64,000 bases of DNA. Origin: CAYUYV01 sp964474635 (GTDB taxonomy: Bacteria; Pseudomonadota; Alphaproteobacteria; JAJFIK01). The notes beneath the pieces were generated by a model. That model did not search any database. It was not told the DNA's origin and saw only the letters and a list, made by a program, of their open reading frames with translations. The DNA is taken from positions 55,947 through 119,946 of the forward strand of contig CAYYTT010000001.1 of NCBI GenBank assembly GCA_964474635.1, given 5' to 3'. Both the position numbers and the translations under genes were made by a program. Below are positions 8,721 through 17,684 of this stretch, in pieces. The first letter of the stretch is position 1. Each line of letters opens with the position of its first letter.

Positions 8721-9350
8721 ATGGATGAGGTCATTCCCCTGTTCCCCACACCGGTGATGGTGTGCAAGGGTGTCGTCGATCCCGACACGCTGGTGAGCTT
8801 TAACGAGGACCTGGCGGGCGAAACCTGGTTTCGCAACAAGCACACGGATCTTTTGACCCACACTGAGGTGGTCAATCCGTCCTCGAACAAGATGTTCCTG
8901 AAGCTGCGCAAGATGGTTTTGCCGAAAATCACCGATTTCGGCGTCCAGATGTTCGGGGAAAAGCTCAATTGGACCGTGAAGGAAATGTGGGTGAACATCC
9001 TGCATCCGGGCGGTTTCCAGGCCACCCATTCCCACGCGAACAGTTTTGTCTCGGCCGTGATTTACCTGACGCCGTTCCACCCGTCCTGCAATCTGGTGAT
9101 CCATCGCAATGGCGGCGGCGGTCTCGACTTCGTGTTCAACAATTCCCACGAAAACATGCAGCATGGGCCTTTCAATGCCGCCAAATGGCAGTGCCCGTCC
9201 CTTGGCGCCGGCGACATGATCCTGTTTCCCAGTTATATGCTGCATGAAGTGCCGCGCAATGAGGGCGATACGCGGCGCGTCTCCATCGCCATGAATGCGA
9301 TTCCGGATCGGCTCAATTCCTGGGGCTATCAGATCAAATTCGGTAAATAG
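8721..9350 (+). CDS. putative 2OG-Fe(II) oxygenase (TIGR02466-like), second copy
   Basis: 209 aa, 15 bp after the first oxygenase gene. Shared motifs: LFPTPVMV at the N-terminus, ATHSHANSFVSAVIYL (His ligand region), LGAGDMILFPSYMLHEVP with the distal His, and RRVSIAMNA. It is clearly related to its neighbour but diverged, and lacks the low-complexity N-terminal extension. Tandem paralogues behind a spermidine-synthase-like enzyme suggest successive modification steps on one product (inference). Confidence 0.8.
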   Translation: MDEVIPLFPTPVMVCKGVVDPDTLVSFNEDLAGETWFRNKHTDLLTHTEVVNPSSNKMFLKLRKMVLPKITDFGVQMFGEKLNWTVKEMWVNILHPGGFQATHSHANSFVSAVIYLTPFHPSCNLVIHRNGGGGLDFVFNNSHENMQHGPFNAAKWQCPSLGAGDMILFPSYMLHEVPRNEGDTRRVSIAMNAIPDRLNSWGYQIKFGK

Positions 9351-9555
9351 GGTTCTGCGCCAGGACCGCGCCGCAGACCTGTTTGCACCAATCCGCAAAC
9401 TGCTCTTCCGACCGGCGGCCCTCTCAACCCATCGTGATCGCGAGCGCAGGAACACGATCCAAAGCGGCGGGCACGGAGCGTGTGGCCCTGGATGGCTTCG
9501 CGTGCGCTCGCCATGACGATGACTTGAGAAGACCGCCGGCAGGTTTTGCCTCGGC

Positions 9556-10110
9556 TTACTGGGGAACCTGCGTGCTGGCGGGGGCTGCGTCGCCCGATTT
9601 GGACACGTCGACCTTCTGGAAATTGGCAACAGGTTTCTTGGTGATTTTGTCCGTCTCGCCGCGCATCACCAGGATTTCATCCCAGGAGGCATCGCCGTCC
9701 CGATTGGTGTCGGCGGCGGAGATCAGTCGCTCCAGGTGGTTGGCGTAGTCAATATGGTTGGCCAGATCGTCCCCGTCCGGATCCATCTCGTCGAAATAAG
9801 CGTTCCGGATGCCGGTCCAGTATTCGTGGACGAAGGTCACATACTCCTCGCGGCTGAGCATGCCGGACCGGTCGAGATCCATCCGCCGGAACAGAGTGCC
9901 TGCGTGTTCGGCGACCTCGCCCGTGTTCACATAGCCCTCATTGGTGCAGTCCATCACGTAAAAGATGCCCGCAAGACCGGCCGCGGTTGCGACGGGCGGC
10001 ACATCCTTGGGCGCGGCGGCTTTTTTCGATGCGACGGGCTCGGCCTGCGCCCCGGTCAACAGACCGGCGGCCAGGGCGATACCGCCCAAAAGCAGTGTCA
10101 TACGGCTCAT
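9556..10110 (-). CDS. exported EF-hand calcium-binding protein
   Basis: 184 aa from the ATG at 10110, which has GAGGAGG 6 bases upstream; an ATG 8 codons earlier has no such site. The signal peptide ends near ...GAQA (about residue 23). Up to four EF-hand-like loops follow, at about 54-65 (degenerate), 78-89 (DLDRSGMLSREE), 110-121 (DPDGDDLANHID) and 134-145 (DTNRDGDASWDE). A periplasmic calcium-binding role is likely; the partner is unknown. It is convergent with the oxygenase genes, with 205 bp between them that hold nothing I recognise. Confidence 0.8.
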   Translation of the reverse strand: MSRMTLLLGGIALAAGLLTGAQAEPVASKKAAAPKDVPPVATAAGLAGIFYVMDCTNEGYVNTGEVAEHAGTLFRRMDLDRSGMLSREEYVTFVHEYWTGIRNAYFDEMDPDGDDLANHIDYANHLERLISAADTNRDGDASWDEILVMRGETDKITKKPVANFQKVDVSKSGDAAPASTQVPQ

Positions 10111-10393
10111 GGTATCCCTCCTCTTCCCGGGCACGCCGACCCAATTTCAGGGGCCAGTCGCTCCTGCGCGTTGGGTGCGCTTTCGCACAAGGGTCCTACC
10201 ACAGATTACAGCAAAACGCAGCGGTTCCACGCGCCTTTGCGTGCGTCGCATGCCACGCCGTCCCCCCTTGCATTGATTTCCGGCGACACCCTCTGTATGC
10301 CGGTCAATGTGCGACATTATGGGAAATTGTAGCCCAGGCAATGGTCACCCCGGTTCCTTTGGGGCGTGCCTTGCGCTGGAGGGGAAACCGACC

Positions 10394-12424
10394 ATGACCG
10401 CGACCGTTGCCGAACGCCGGGCCCTCATCGATCAGTTGACCGCCTCCATCGGCGCGGGCACAGACTGGCTCTCCGCCCGTCAGCAGGCGGACGGCCATTG
10501 GGTGGGGCACCTTCAATCGAACTCCTGCATGGAGGCCCAGTGGCTGCTCGCCCTCCATGTCATGGACCTGCGTGACCACAAACAGATCCCTGGCCTGATC
10601 GGATCTCTGTGGCGCGAGCGGCGGGAGGACGGTGCCTGGGGCATCTATCACGATGCTCCGGCCGGTGACATCAACACGACCGTCGAGTGTTACGCGGCCC
10701 TGCGCTGTTATGGGGTGCCGGCGGATGATCCACGCATGGCGCAGACCGCCTCGTGGATCCTTGACAAGGGCGGTCTGAAACATGTGCGGGTCTTCACCAA
10801 ATACTGGCTCGCCTTGATCGGCGAGTGGCCGTGGACGAACACGCCCAATCTGCCCCCCGAAGTGATCCACTTTCCCCTGTGGTTCCCCTTCAGCATTTAC
10901 AATTTCGCCCAGTGGGCGCGCGCGACCCTGATGCCGCTGGCGGTCTTGAGCGCGCGCCGTCCCGTGCGTCCGCTCCCTGAGGGATGCCGGCTCGATGCCC
11001 TGTTTGCGGATGGGCGCAAGGCCTTCGACTTTCGCTACCCCAAAAAGCCGGATCTGATCTCCTGGGACACCTTCTTCCTCGGCGCGGACCGTGTTCTGCA
11101 TGGGGCCCAATCGGTCGGCCTTCCCCCTTTGCGGGAGGGCACGATCAAAAAGGTCCTGGAATGGATCATCAAGCATCAGGATGCGGATGGCGTCTGGGGC
11201 GGGATTCAACCTCCCTGGATCTACAGCCTCATGGCGCTCCATGTGGAAGGCTACCCCGTGACCCATCCGGTGATGGCCAAGGGTCTCGGCGCCATTGAGG
11301 ATCCGCGCTGGGCCTACACGAAGGATGATGCCACCTATGTCCAGGCCTGCGTCTCGCCGGTGTGGGACACGGTGCTCAGCATGCTGGCCTATCAGGATGC
11401 CGAGACGGAAAACCCAGACGAGATTGACCGGGCCATCGAGTGGGTGCTGAACCAGGAAGTGCGAACCCAAGGGGACTGGAGCATGAAGCTGCCCGATGTG
11501 GAGCCGGGTGGCTGGGCCTTCGAATATGCCAATGCCTGTTATCCGGACCTGGATGATACCGCCGTGGCGCTCATGGTTCTCGCGCCCTATCGGCACGACC
11601 CGAAATGGCTGGCCAAAGGCATTCACGGCGCCATAGAGCGGGCCTTGAACTGGACCATCGCCATGCAATGCAAGAACGGCGGCTGGGGTGCCTTCGACAA
11701 GGATAATGACAAGCAGATTCTGACCAAAATTCCCTTCTGCGATTTCGGTGAAGCGCTCGACCCGCCGAGCGTGGATGTGACCGCCCATGTCATGGAGGCT
11801 TTCGCCAAACTTGGCTTCGATAAGAGCCATCCCAGCATGGTCCGTGCCCTTGCCTTTCTGAAGGATGAGCAGGAGCCGGACGGAAGCTGGTGGGGCCGCT
11901 GGGGCGTCAATTACGTCTATGGCACGGGCGCGGTGCTGCCGGCCCTGGAGGCCATTGGCGAGGACATGTCCCAGCCCCATATTCAGCGAGCGGCACAGTG
12001 GCTGGTCGATCATCAGAATGAGGATGGCGGATGGGGCGAGACCTGCGGGTCTTACATGGATGCGGGCCTTGCCGGCACTGGCAAAAGTACGGCAAGCCAG
12101 ACGGCCTGGGCCCTCATGGGCCTACTCGCCGTGGAACGCGAGGCCGATCTTGGTGCCGTCGAGCGCGGCGTCACTTTTTTGGCGGAACGCCAGTCGGACG
12201 GTACCTGGGACGAGCCGGAATTCACTGGCACGGGCTTTCCGGGCTATGGCCTCGGGGCGCGGATCAACCTGAAACAGACAGGGATCGACAAGGACCTTTA
12301 TCAGTCAACGGAACTGTCCCGCGGCTTCATGATCAATTACAATCTCTACCGCCATTATTTCCCGGTGATGGCCATGGGCCGGGCCCGGAAAATGCTGCGC
12401 CGCATGGACAACGCGCCGCTCTAA
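10394..12424 (+). CDS. shc: squalene-hopene cyclase
   Basis: 676 aa. It cyclises squalene to hopene, the first step of hopanoid membrane lipids, as a monotopic membrane enzyme. The catalytic acid motif DLDDTA is at 385-390, and several QW repeats are visible (for example QNEDGGWG near 540 and CKNGGWGAF near 435). The length fits the family. I chose the ATG at 10394 because GGAGGGG lies about 10 bases upstream; an upstream in-frame extension has no similarity to the family. The gene stands alone, without hpn/squalene synthesis genes nearby, and is convergent with pyrE. Confidence 0.95.
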   Translation: MTATVAERRALIDQLTASIGAGTDWLSARQQADGHWVGHLQSNSCMEAQWLLALHVMDLRDHKQIPGLIGSLWRERREDGAWGIYHDAPAGDINTTVECYAALRCYGVPADDPRMAQTASWILDKGGLKHVRVFTKYWLALIGEWPWTNTPNLPPEVIHFPLWFPFSIYNFAQWARATLMPLAVLSARRPVRPLPEGCRLDALFADGRKAFDFRYPKKPDLISWDTFFLGADRVLHGAQSVGLPPLREGTIKKVLEWIIKHQDADGVWGGIQPPWIYSLMALHVEGYPVTHPVMAKGLGAIEDPRWAYTKDDATYVQACVSPVWDTVLSMLAYQDAETENPDEIDRAIEWVLNQEVRTQGDWSMKLPDVEPGGWAFEYANACYPDLDDTAVALMVLAPYRHDPKWLAKGIHGAIERALNWTIAMQCKNGGWGAFDKDNDKQILTKIPFCDFGEALDPPSVDVTAHVMEAFAKLGFDKSHPSMVRALAFLKDEQEPDGSWWGRWGVNYVYGTGAVLPALEAIGEDMSQPHIQRAAQWLVDHQNEDGGWGETCGSYMDAGLAGTGKSTASQTAWALMGLLAVEREADLGAVERGVTFLAERQSDGTWDEPEFTGTGFPGYGLGARINLKQTGIDKDLYQSTELSRGFMINYNLYRHYFPVMAMGRARKMLRRMDNAPL

Positions 12425-12496
12425 GCCTTCAGAGGGCCGGGCCATGAGACCGGCGGCGCGCTGGTCTTAGACCGATCAAGGATTGCTCGGCCGCTG

Positions 12497-13078
12497 CTAT
12501 AGACCGCGGCTGCCGGGCTTGATCGCGGGTAAGGCGGCAAGGTCCGGCGGCAGGTCATCGGGCTTATAGGCGGGAAAGCTCACGGTTGCGAGGGCGAGGA
12601 GCGGCACGCCCACCTCCGCCGTGCCGCCGGAGCGGTCCACAAGGCAGGCCTCCGCCAGAACCTGCGCGCCCGTGGCCTGGACGGCGGCAAGGCATTCGCG
12701 CGACGACAAGCCCGTCGTCACGATGTCCTCCACGATCACAACGGGCGTGCCCGGCTCGATTTCAAAGCCCCGGCGGAGCCGAAAGACGCCGTCCTCACGC
12801 TCCGTATAAATCGCATCGAGGCCCAGCGCCCGCGCCGTCTCGTAGCCCGGGATAATCCCGCCCACGGCCGGGGAGACGATCAGCGCCGCGCGATCGCCCA
12901 CGGCAGTGCGAATTTTATCGGCCAGCGCCCGGCACAGGCGTTCCGTGCGCGCTGGATTCTTGAACACCAGGGCCTTTTGCAAAAAGAACGGGCTGTGCAG
13001 CCCGGAACTCAAGATGAAATGGCCTTCCAGAAGGGCCCCGGCGGCCCTGAATTCCTCGAGAACCTCGTCGGGGGTCAT
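12497..13078 (-). CDS. pyrE: orotate phosphoribosyltransferase
   Basis: 193 aa. It makes orotidine monophosphate from orotate and PRPP in pyrimidine synthesis. The PRPP-binding signature VIVEDIVTTGLSS is present, as are FILSSGLHSPFFLQKA near the N-terminus and the SPAVGGIIPGYE loop. The ATG at 13078 has AAAGGAAA upstream; a 20-residue Arg-rich in-frame extension is not needed. It lies 19 bp after rsh, completing the leftward folK-rpoZ-rsh-pyrE block common in alphaproteobacteria. The pdxJ gene that often comes next is absent; shc is there instead. Confidence 0.95.
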   Translation of the reverse strand: MTPDEVLEEFRAAGALLEGHFILSSGLHSPFFLQKALVFKNPARTERLCRALADKIRTAVGDRAALIVSPAVGGIIPGYETARALGLDAIYTEREDGVFRLRRGFEIEPGTPVVIVEDIVTTGLSSRECLAAVQATGAQVLAEACLVDRSGGTAEVGVPLLALATVSFPAYKPDDLPPDLAALPAIKPGSRGL

Positions 13079-13097
13079 GGCCCGTTTCCTTTGTCGC

Positions 13098-15293
13098 TTA
13101 CACCGTCTCGCCGCGCGGGCGCTCAACGCTTTCCACAAGGTCGCTGGCCCGCAATGCGGCCATGATCTGGGTCAGGTGCCGCACGTCCTCCACATCCACA
13201 TCGAGTAGGATCTCGAAGTAAAGCGGCGTGCGATCCGTGATGCGCAGATTGCTGATGTTTCCGCCATGCTGCGCGATAATGGTCGACAGGGCCCCCAGCG
13301 CGCCCGGTGTATGGGTGATGAGCACTTCAAGACGCGCAACCGGCACATGGGGCTCGGCTTCATCACTGGGCAGAGGATCCCACCCGAGATCCACCCAGCG
13401 TTCGGGGGCCTCGTGATAAAGGCCCAGCACCTCGCAATCGATGGTGTGCACAACCATTCCCTCGCCGGCACTCATGATACCAACGATCCGGTCGCCGGGC
13501 AGTGGGTGGCAGCATTGGCCCAGATGCACGGCGATCCCAGGGATAAGGCCCTTGATCGGCATGGGGCCGGTGCCGGCCTTCCCGCTAGGGCGTTCGGGCG
13601 CCTTTTTTGCGGCCTTGGCGCGCACGCCGCCATGGGTCAGTTCGATATCGACACCCGGATAAACGGCCTTGAAGACGGCTTCGGCCGACAGTTCCGCCGC
13701 GCCCACATCCGCGTAGACATCCTCCACCCGCGTGCGCTTAAGCTTGGCGAGGGCCTGGTCCACGCCCTTGTCGGTCAACTCGCGCTCATGGGTCTGGAAA
13801 AAGCGTTCCGTCAGACTGCGACCCAGGCGGATGAATTGGTCGCGCTGGCTCTGGCGCACAAAGCGGCGGATCGAGGCGCGGGCCTTGCCCGTGACGACGA
13901 AGCGGTCCCAATCCGCATGGGGCGTTTGCGCGTCCGAACGGACAATCTCAACCATATCGCCATTGTGCAGCCGGGTGCGCAGCGGTCGGTGGTGACCGTT
14001 GATTTTGGCGCCCACGCAGGTATCGCCCACATGGGTGTGCACCGCATAGGCAAAGTCCACCACCGTCGCGCCTTGCGGCAGGGCGATCAGCGAGCCCTTG
14101 GGCGTAAAACAGAAAACCTGATCGGTGAACATCTCGAGCTTGGTGTTCTCGAGCAGTTCCTCCGGACCAGCCCCATGTTCGATCAGCGAGGCCACCGTCT
14201 GCAGGGCCTTCATGCCCCGCGTGCCCACCGGCCCGCCATAGCTCGTCCCGTTGCTGCCACTGTCCTTGTAGGCCCAGTGGGCGGCAAGGCCGCGCTCGGC
14301 GATGGCATCCATATCGGGCGTGCGGATCTGGATTTCGACGCGCTGGCGCTCGGGGCCCATCACGGTCGTGTGGATGGACTGGTAGTCATTGCGCTTGGGC
14401 GTCGATATATAATCCTTGAAGCGGTTGGGCACGCAGGCCCATTCGGTATGGAAGACGCCGAGCGCCCGGTAGCAGTCCTCGACCGACGGCACCACGCAGC
14501 GAAACCCGAAAATATCCGCAAGCTGTTCGAAACTGATCTGCTTGCGTTCCATCTTGCGCCAGATGGAATAGGGCCGTTTGGCCCGCCCCTTCACGCTCGC
14601 CTCGATGCCGTGGTGGGCCAGCAGGGCTTCAAGCCGCGCCGTGATCCGCTCAATGACATCGCCGGAGGTACGCGTCAGGAAATCCAGGCGCTTGACGATG
14701 GACTCGCGCGCCCCCGGATTGATGTGCACGAAGGCTAGGTCTTCAAGTTCCTCGCGGAAATCCTGCATGCCGATCAAACCCGCCAGCGGCGCGTAGATCT
14801 CCATGGTTTCCTGGGCGATGCGCGCACGTTTATGCGGCTTGCTGATGAAATGCAAGGTGCGCATATTGTGCAGCCGGTCCGCAAGCTTGACCAGCAGCAC
14901 GCGCACATCCCGGGCCGTCGCAAGAAGCAGCTTGCGGAAATTCTCCGCCTGCTTTGTTTCTTCGGAAATCAGTTCGAGCTGGGACAGCTTCGTCACACCG
15001 TCAACGAGTTCGGCGATATCATCACCAAAATTGCTGCGGATATCCTCGGTGGTGACGTCCGTGTCCTCCACGGTGTCATGGAGAAGCGCGGTCGCAATGG
15101 TGCGGCTGTCGAGTTTCAGGTCCGTGAGGATTCCGGCCACTTCGACCGGGTGCGAATAATAAGGATCGCCCGAGGCGCGGGTCTGCTTGCCATGGGCGTT
15201 GACGGCGAAAACGTAAGCGCGGTTCAGGAGGCCTTCTTCCGCCTCTGAATCATACGAGCAAACCCGCTCGACCAATTCATATTGCCGCAGCAT
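13098..15293 (-). CDS. rsh: bifunctional (p)ppGpp synthetase/hydrolase (Rsh/SpoT)
   Basis: 731 aa. It makes and degrades the stringent-response alarmones. The N-terminal HD hydrolase domain has His48 and HDTVED at 72-77. The synthetase domain has LADIFGFRCVV and YQSIHTTV...VEIQIRT. A TGS domain (about 400-460, CFTPKGSLIALPQGATVVDF) and a C-terminal ACT domain (about 655-725) follow. Both catalytic halves look intact, as expected for the single long RSH enzyme of alphaproteobacteria. It lies between rpoZ and pyrE, leftward. Confidence 0.95.
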   Translation of the reverse strand: MLRQYELVERVCSYDSEAEEGLLNRAYVFAVNAHGKQTRASGDPYYSHPVEVAGILTDLKLDSRTIATALLHDTVEDTDVTTEDIRSNFGDDIAELVDGVTKLSQLELISEETKQAENFRKLLLATARDVRVLLVKLADRLHNMRTLHFISKPHKRARIAQETMEIYAPLAGLIGMQDFREELEDLAFVHINPGARESIVKRLDFLTRTSGDVIERITARLEALLAHHGIEASVKGRAKRPYSIWRKMERKQISFEQLADIFGFRCVVPSVEDCYRALGVFHTEWACVPNRFKDYISTPKRNDYQSIHTTVMGPERQRVEIQIRTPDMDAIAERGLAAHWAYKDSGSNGTSYGGPVGTRGMKALQTVASLIEHGAGPEELLENTKLEMFTDQVFCFTPKGSLIALPQGATVVDFAYAVHTHVGDTCVGAKINGHHRPLRTRLHNGDMVEIVRSDAQTPHADWDRFVVTGKARASIRRFVRQSQRDQFIRLGRSLTERFFQTHERELTDKGVDQALAKLKRTRVEDVYADVGAAELSAEAVFKAVYPGVDIELTHGGVRAKAAKKAPERPSGKAGTGPMPIKGLIPGIAVHLGQCCHPLPGDRIVGIMSAGEGMVVHTIDCEVLGLYHEAPERWVDLGWDPLPSDEAEPHVPVARLEVLITHTPGALGALSTIIAQHGGNISNLRITDRTPLYFEILLDVDVEDVRHLTQIMAALRASDLVESVERPRGETV

Positions 15294-15406
15294 TACGCGT
15301 CATGCCTTCATGCATCCACGGATCGAACGGGGTTTTAAAGGCGGCCCGCAAGGGTCACTCGCGAGCCGTGGCTGACGGAGCATCAAGAGCCGCCGCGGCG
15401 GCGCGC

Positions 15407-15799
15407 TCAGTATTCCATGTTCTCACGCTCGGCGGCGCTGGCAGCCTCGGCGCGGCTTTGGGTCTCTTGTTGCATTGCCTTGAGATACTGTTCCTCGGTC
15501 ATGGGAATGGACTCAGGCTGATCGGGCGTGGCTGCAATCTGGGGCACGGTTTCCTGCTCGGGTTCGTCCACTTCCACATGGCGCTGCATGGAATGGATCA
15601 AATCCTCGCGCAGGGTGTCCGGTACGACCTTTTGATCTGCGATTTCGCGCAAGGCCACCACCGGGTTCTTGTCGTTGTCCCGCTCGACGGCGAGCTGCTC
15701 CCCGGCGGAGATGGCGCGCGCCCTTTGGGCGGCAAGCAACACCAGATCGAACCGGTTGGAGATCTTATCCACGCAGTCTTCCACGGTAACGCGGGCCAT
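15407..15799 (-). CDS. rpoZ: RNA polymerase omega subunit
   Basis: 130 aa from the ATG at 15799, which has AGAAGGAG 7 bases upstream. The start MARVTVEDCVDKISNRFDLV and the NPVVALREIA motif are diagnostic of omega, which helps assemble RNA polymerase and supports ppGpp binding. The C-terminal 60 residues are acidic and Gln-rich, as in other alphaproteobacteria. The next gene leftward is rsh, so the polymerase subunit and the alarmone enzyme are probably co-transcribed. Confidence 0.95.
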   Translation of the reverse strand: MARVTVEDCVDKISNRFDLVLLAAQRARAISAGEQLAVERDNDKNPVVALREIADQKVVPDTLREDLIHSMQRHVEVDEPEQETVPQIAATPDQPESIPMTEEQYLKAMQQETQSRAEAASAAERENMEY

Positions 15800-15926
15800 C
15801 GACAACTCCTTCTGGGGAACAAGGGTTTGGCTTGGCAACCAGTCTTCGGCATTCGCACATGCGGTCAAGAGCGTTCGCAACTGCGGCCAAAACCCTCCAT
15901 AGGGCACACCGCAAGCCAAGCGCTAT

Positions 15927-15955
15927 GTCATACTGCGCCGCAAATTGCTTGACAA
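15927..15955 (-). promoter_or_regulatory. predicted sigma70-type promoter for rpoZ-rsh
   Basis: On the minus strand TTGTCA (15955-15950), a 17-bp spacer and TATGAC (15932-15927) form a good sigma70-type promoter about 128 bp upstream of rpoZ. The stretch between it and the start codon has no other gene. Confidence 0.45.
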
Positions 15956-15971
15956 TACCTTGCGGGCCAAA

Positions 15972-16024
15972 CCTTTGCTGTCTCGGCCTTTGCAGGCCAG
16001 ACCTTTACGGGGGTAGGCCTTTGC
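15972..16024. repeat. degenerate 15-16 bp direct repeat (CCTTTGC)
   Basis: CCTTTGC occurs at 15972, 15987 and 16018 and as CCTTTAC at 16002, i.e. at 15-16 bp spacing, in the gap between folK and the rpoZ promoter. Confidence 0.5.
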
Positions 16025-16057
16025 GTGCTTGAGGCCCTCATCGACGAGCCCAGCGCG

Positions 16058-16576
16058 TCAGTCCGCCAGCACCGTGCAGTCCTGGGGCGGAGACAGCGCC
16101 GCAAAAAGATCACCGGCCAGCCGGCCCGAGCGCGGGTGACGCCAGCTGGGCGCCACATCCATGAGGGGACACAGGACAAAGGCCCGCTCGTCCAGACGCG
16201 GATGCGGCAAGACCAGAGGCATGCCGCCTTCCTCCTGCCCCGCCGCAGCCCCAGTGGTGACAAACTGGTGGTAATCAATCAGGTCGAGGTCGAGGGTGCG
16301 CGCTTCCCAGCGGTCCTTGCGCTGACGGCCGAACGCGGCTTCCGTTTCGTGAAGAAGCGCGAGAAGTGACCACGGGTCCAAATCGCTCTTGATCCGCGCC
16401 ACTGCATTCACGAAATCAGGCTGACCGGACGGTGGAATGGGCGCAGACCGGTAATAGTGGGACACCCCGCAAACCTGCGCACCGCGCACATCCAAAAAGT
16501 GCAGCGCCGCCGGGAGGGTGCGAATCGGGGCGCCTGCGCGGCTGGGGAGATTGGCTCCAAGTGCAATCAGAATCAT
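16058..16576 (-). CDS. folK: 6-hydroxymethyl-dihydropterin pyrophosphokinase
   Basis: 172 aa. It transfers pyrophosphate from ATP to the pterin precursor in folate synthesis. It has IALGANLPSR at the start, YYRSAPIPPSGQPDFVNAV and the metal/ATP motif RWEARTLDLDLIDY, then LPHPRLDERAFVL. All key residues of the family are there. First gene of the leftward block; divergent from the NYN gene across an AT-rich gap. Confidence 0.95.
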   Translation of the reverse strand: MILIALGANLPSRAGAPIRTLPAALHFLDVRGAQVCGVSHYYRSAPIPPSGQPDFVNAVARIKSDLDPWSLLALLHETEAAFGRQRKDRWEARTLDLDLIDYHQFVTTGAAAGQEEGGMPLVLPHPRLDERAFVLCPLMDVAPSWRHPRSGRLAGDLFAALSPPQDCTVLAD

Positions 16577-16973
16577 AGTAGGTACGTATTCACAGATAAT
16601 GGGTTAGGGTATTTCACGCGAGTTTATCGTCGGCCTATCGTAATCGTCGAGATGGACAAAAAGTTCAGAACACTTGACTTTAGGGCGTTCTGTGATGCTT
16701 CTCCGGCGATACTGCTGCAGAAACCTGATCCAGCATCCCCGCATATTCCACGGTTTGGTTGCGGATTAGCCATTAGGCCGTATTTGTGAGTCAGTAGACC
16801 TTTTATCTTGTTCCGCCAACATTCGACAAACAGTTCACGTTGGCAAAGTGAAGCTTTTGTGTAGTAAAACCCTTGTATTCGCCGGCGGTATTTAGGCATA
16901 CTCCCTCATCCGGCCGCACAACAAGCAATCCCACGCACAAAGCTTTGCAGTAACCATAAGGATGACGCGTCCG
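16577..16973. other. AT-rich intergenic region between folK and the NYN gene
   Basis: About 400 bp, clearly AT-richer than both flanks. It includes a short leftward ORF (16624-16899, 91 codons) with no recognisable domain and a spaced inverted repeat GCCAAC/GTTGGC near 16816-16845. It must contain the folK and NYN promoters. I see no reliable gene in it; the base composition hints at a decayed insertion. Confidence 0.4.
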
Positions 16974-17666
16974 ATGTTTTATGAAGAAGAACGGGTGGCC
17001 CTGTTTATCGACGGCTCGAATTTGTATGCTGCAGCGCGGTCGCTGAACTTTGACATCGATTACAAACGCCTTCTTGAGCATTTTCGCAACTTGGGTGTGT
17101 TGGTTCGGGCTTTCTACTATACCGCATTGGTTGAAGATCAGGAATATTCACCAATACGTCCGCTGGTCGATTGGCTGGACTACAATGGCTACACGCTCGT
17201 CACAAAGCCCACAAAGGAATTCACGGATTCCCAAGGTCGCCGCAAAATCAAAGGGAATATGGACATTGAGCTCGCCGTCGATGTGATGGAAATGGCCGAC
17301 CATGTGGATCACATCGTGCTGTTCTCCGGCGACGGCGATTTCCGGCGCCTGGCCGAAGCGGTCCAGCGCAAGGGCAAGCGCATGACCGTCGTCTCGACCG
17401 TCCGCTCCCAGCCGCCCATGCTCGCCGACGAGCTGCGTCGCCAAGCCGACAATTTCATCGAGCTTGAGCAATTGTCCTCGGCCATTTCACGCGAACATTC
17501 CGGACGCAGCCCCCACCAGGGCGGCAATCAGCGCCCTGGCCCGGGCCAGGGCCAGGGCCAGGGCGGCTCGGCCGTACGCTTTGGCGACGGCTATGAAAAC
17601 GATGATGAATTCGAAGACGGCGAGGAAGAGGATCTGGGGCCGGATATCAATAAGGCCCTTCCGTAA
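16974..17666 (+). CDS. NYN domain (LabA/DUF88-like) protein
   Basis: 230 aa. The NYN domain, a PIN-like nuclease fold, covers about residues 1-155, with acidic metal-binding residues in ALFIDGSNLY, GNMDIELAVDV and LFSGDGDF. The tail is low-complexity (Gly, Pro, Gln around 17520-17570, then an acidic stretch). Family members are thought to cleave or bind RNA. I prefer the ATG at 16974 (product starts MFYEEERVALFIDG, AAGGA 11 bases upstream) over the ATG at 16962, which overlaps that site. The UDG gene follows 18 bp later. Confidence 0.85.
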   Translation: MFYEEERVALFIDGSNLYAAARSLNFDIDYKRLLEHFRNLGVLVRAFYYTALVEDQEYSPIRPLVDWLDYNGYTLVTKPTKEFTDSQGRRKIKGNMDIELAVDVMEMADHVDHIVLFSGDGDFRRLAEAVQRKGKRMTVVSTVRSQPPMLADELRRQADNFIELEQLSSAISREHSGRSPHQGGNQRPGPGQGQGQGGSAVRFGDGYENDDEFEDGEEEDLGPDINKALP

Positions 17667-17684
17667 CCGTCATCCCGGTCCGCC

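Noticed and set aside
10304..12013. 569-codon ORF antisense to shc
   Set aside because: Codon-phase shadow of squalene-hopene cyclase without protein-like motifs.
16624..16899. 91-codon ORF in the AT-rich gap after folK
   Set aside because: No ribosome site, no recognisable domain and odd composition; not enough to call a gene.
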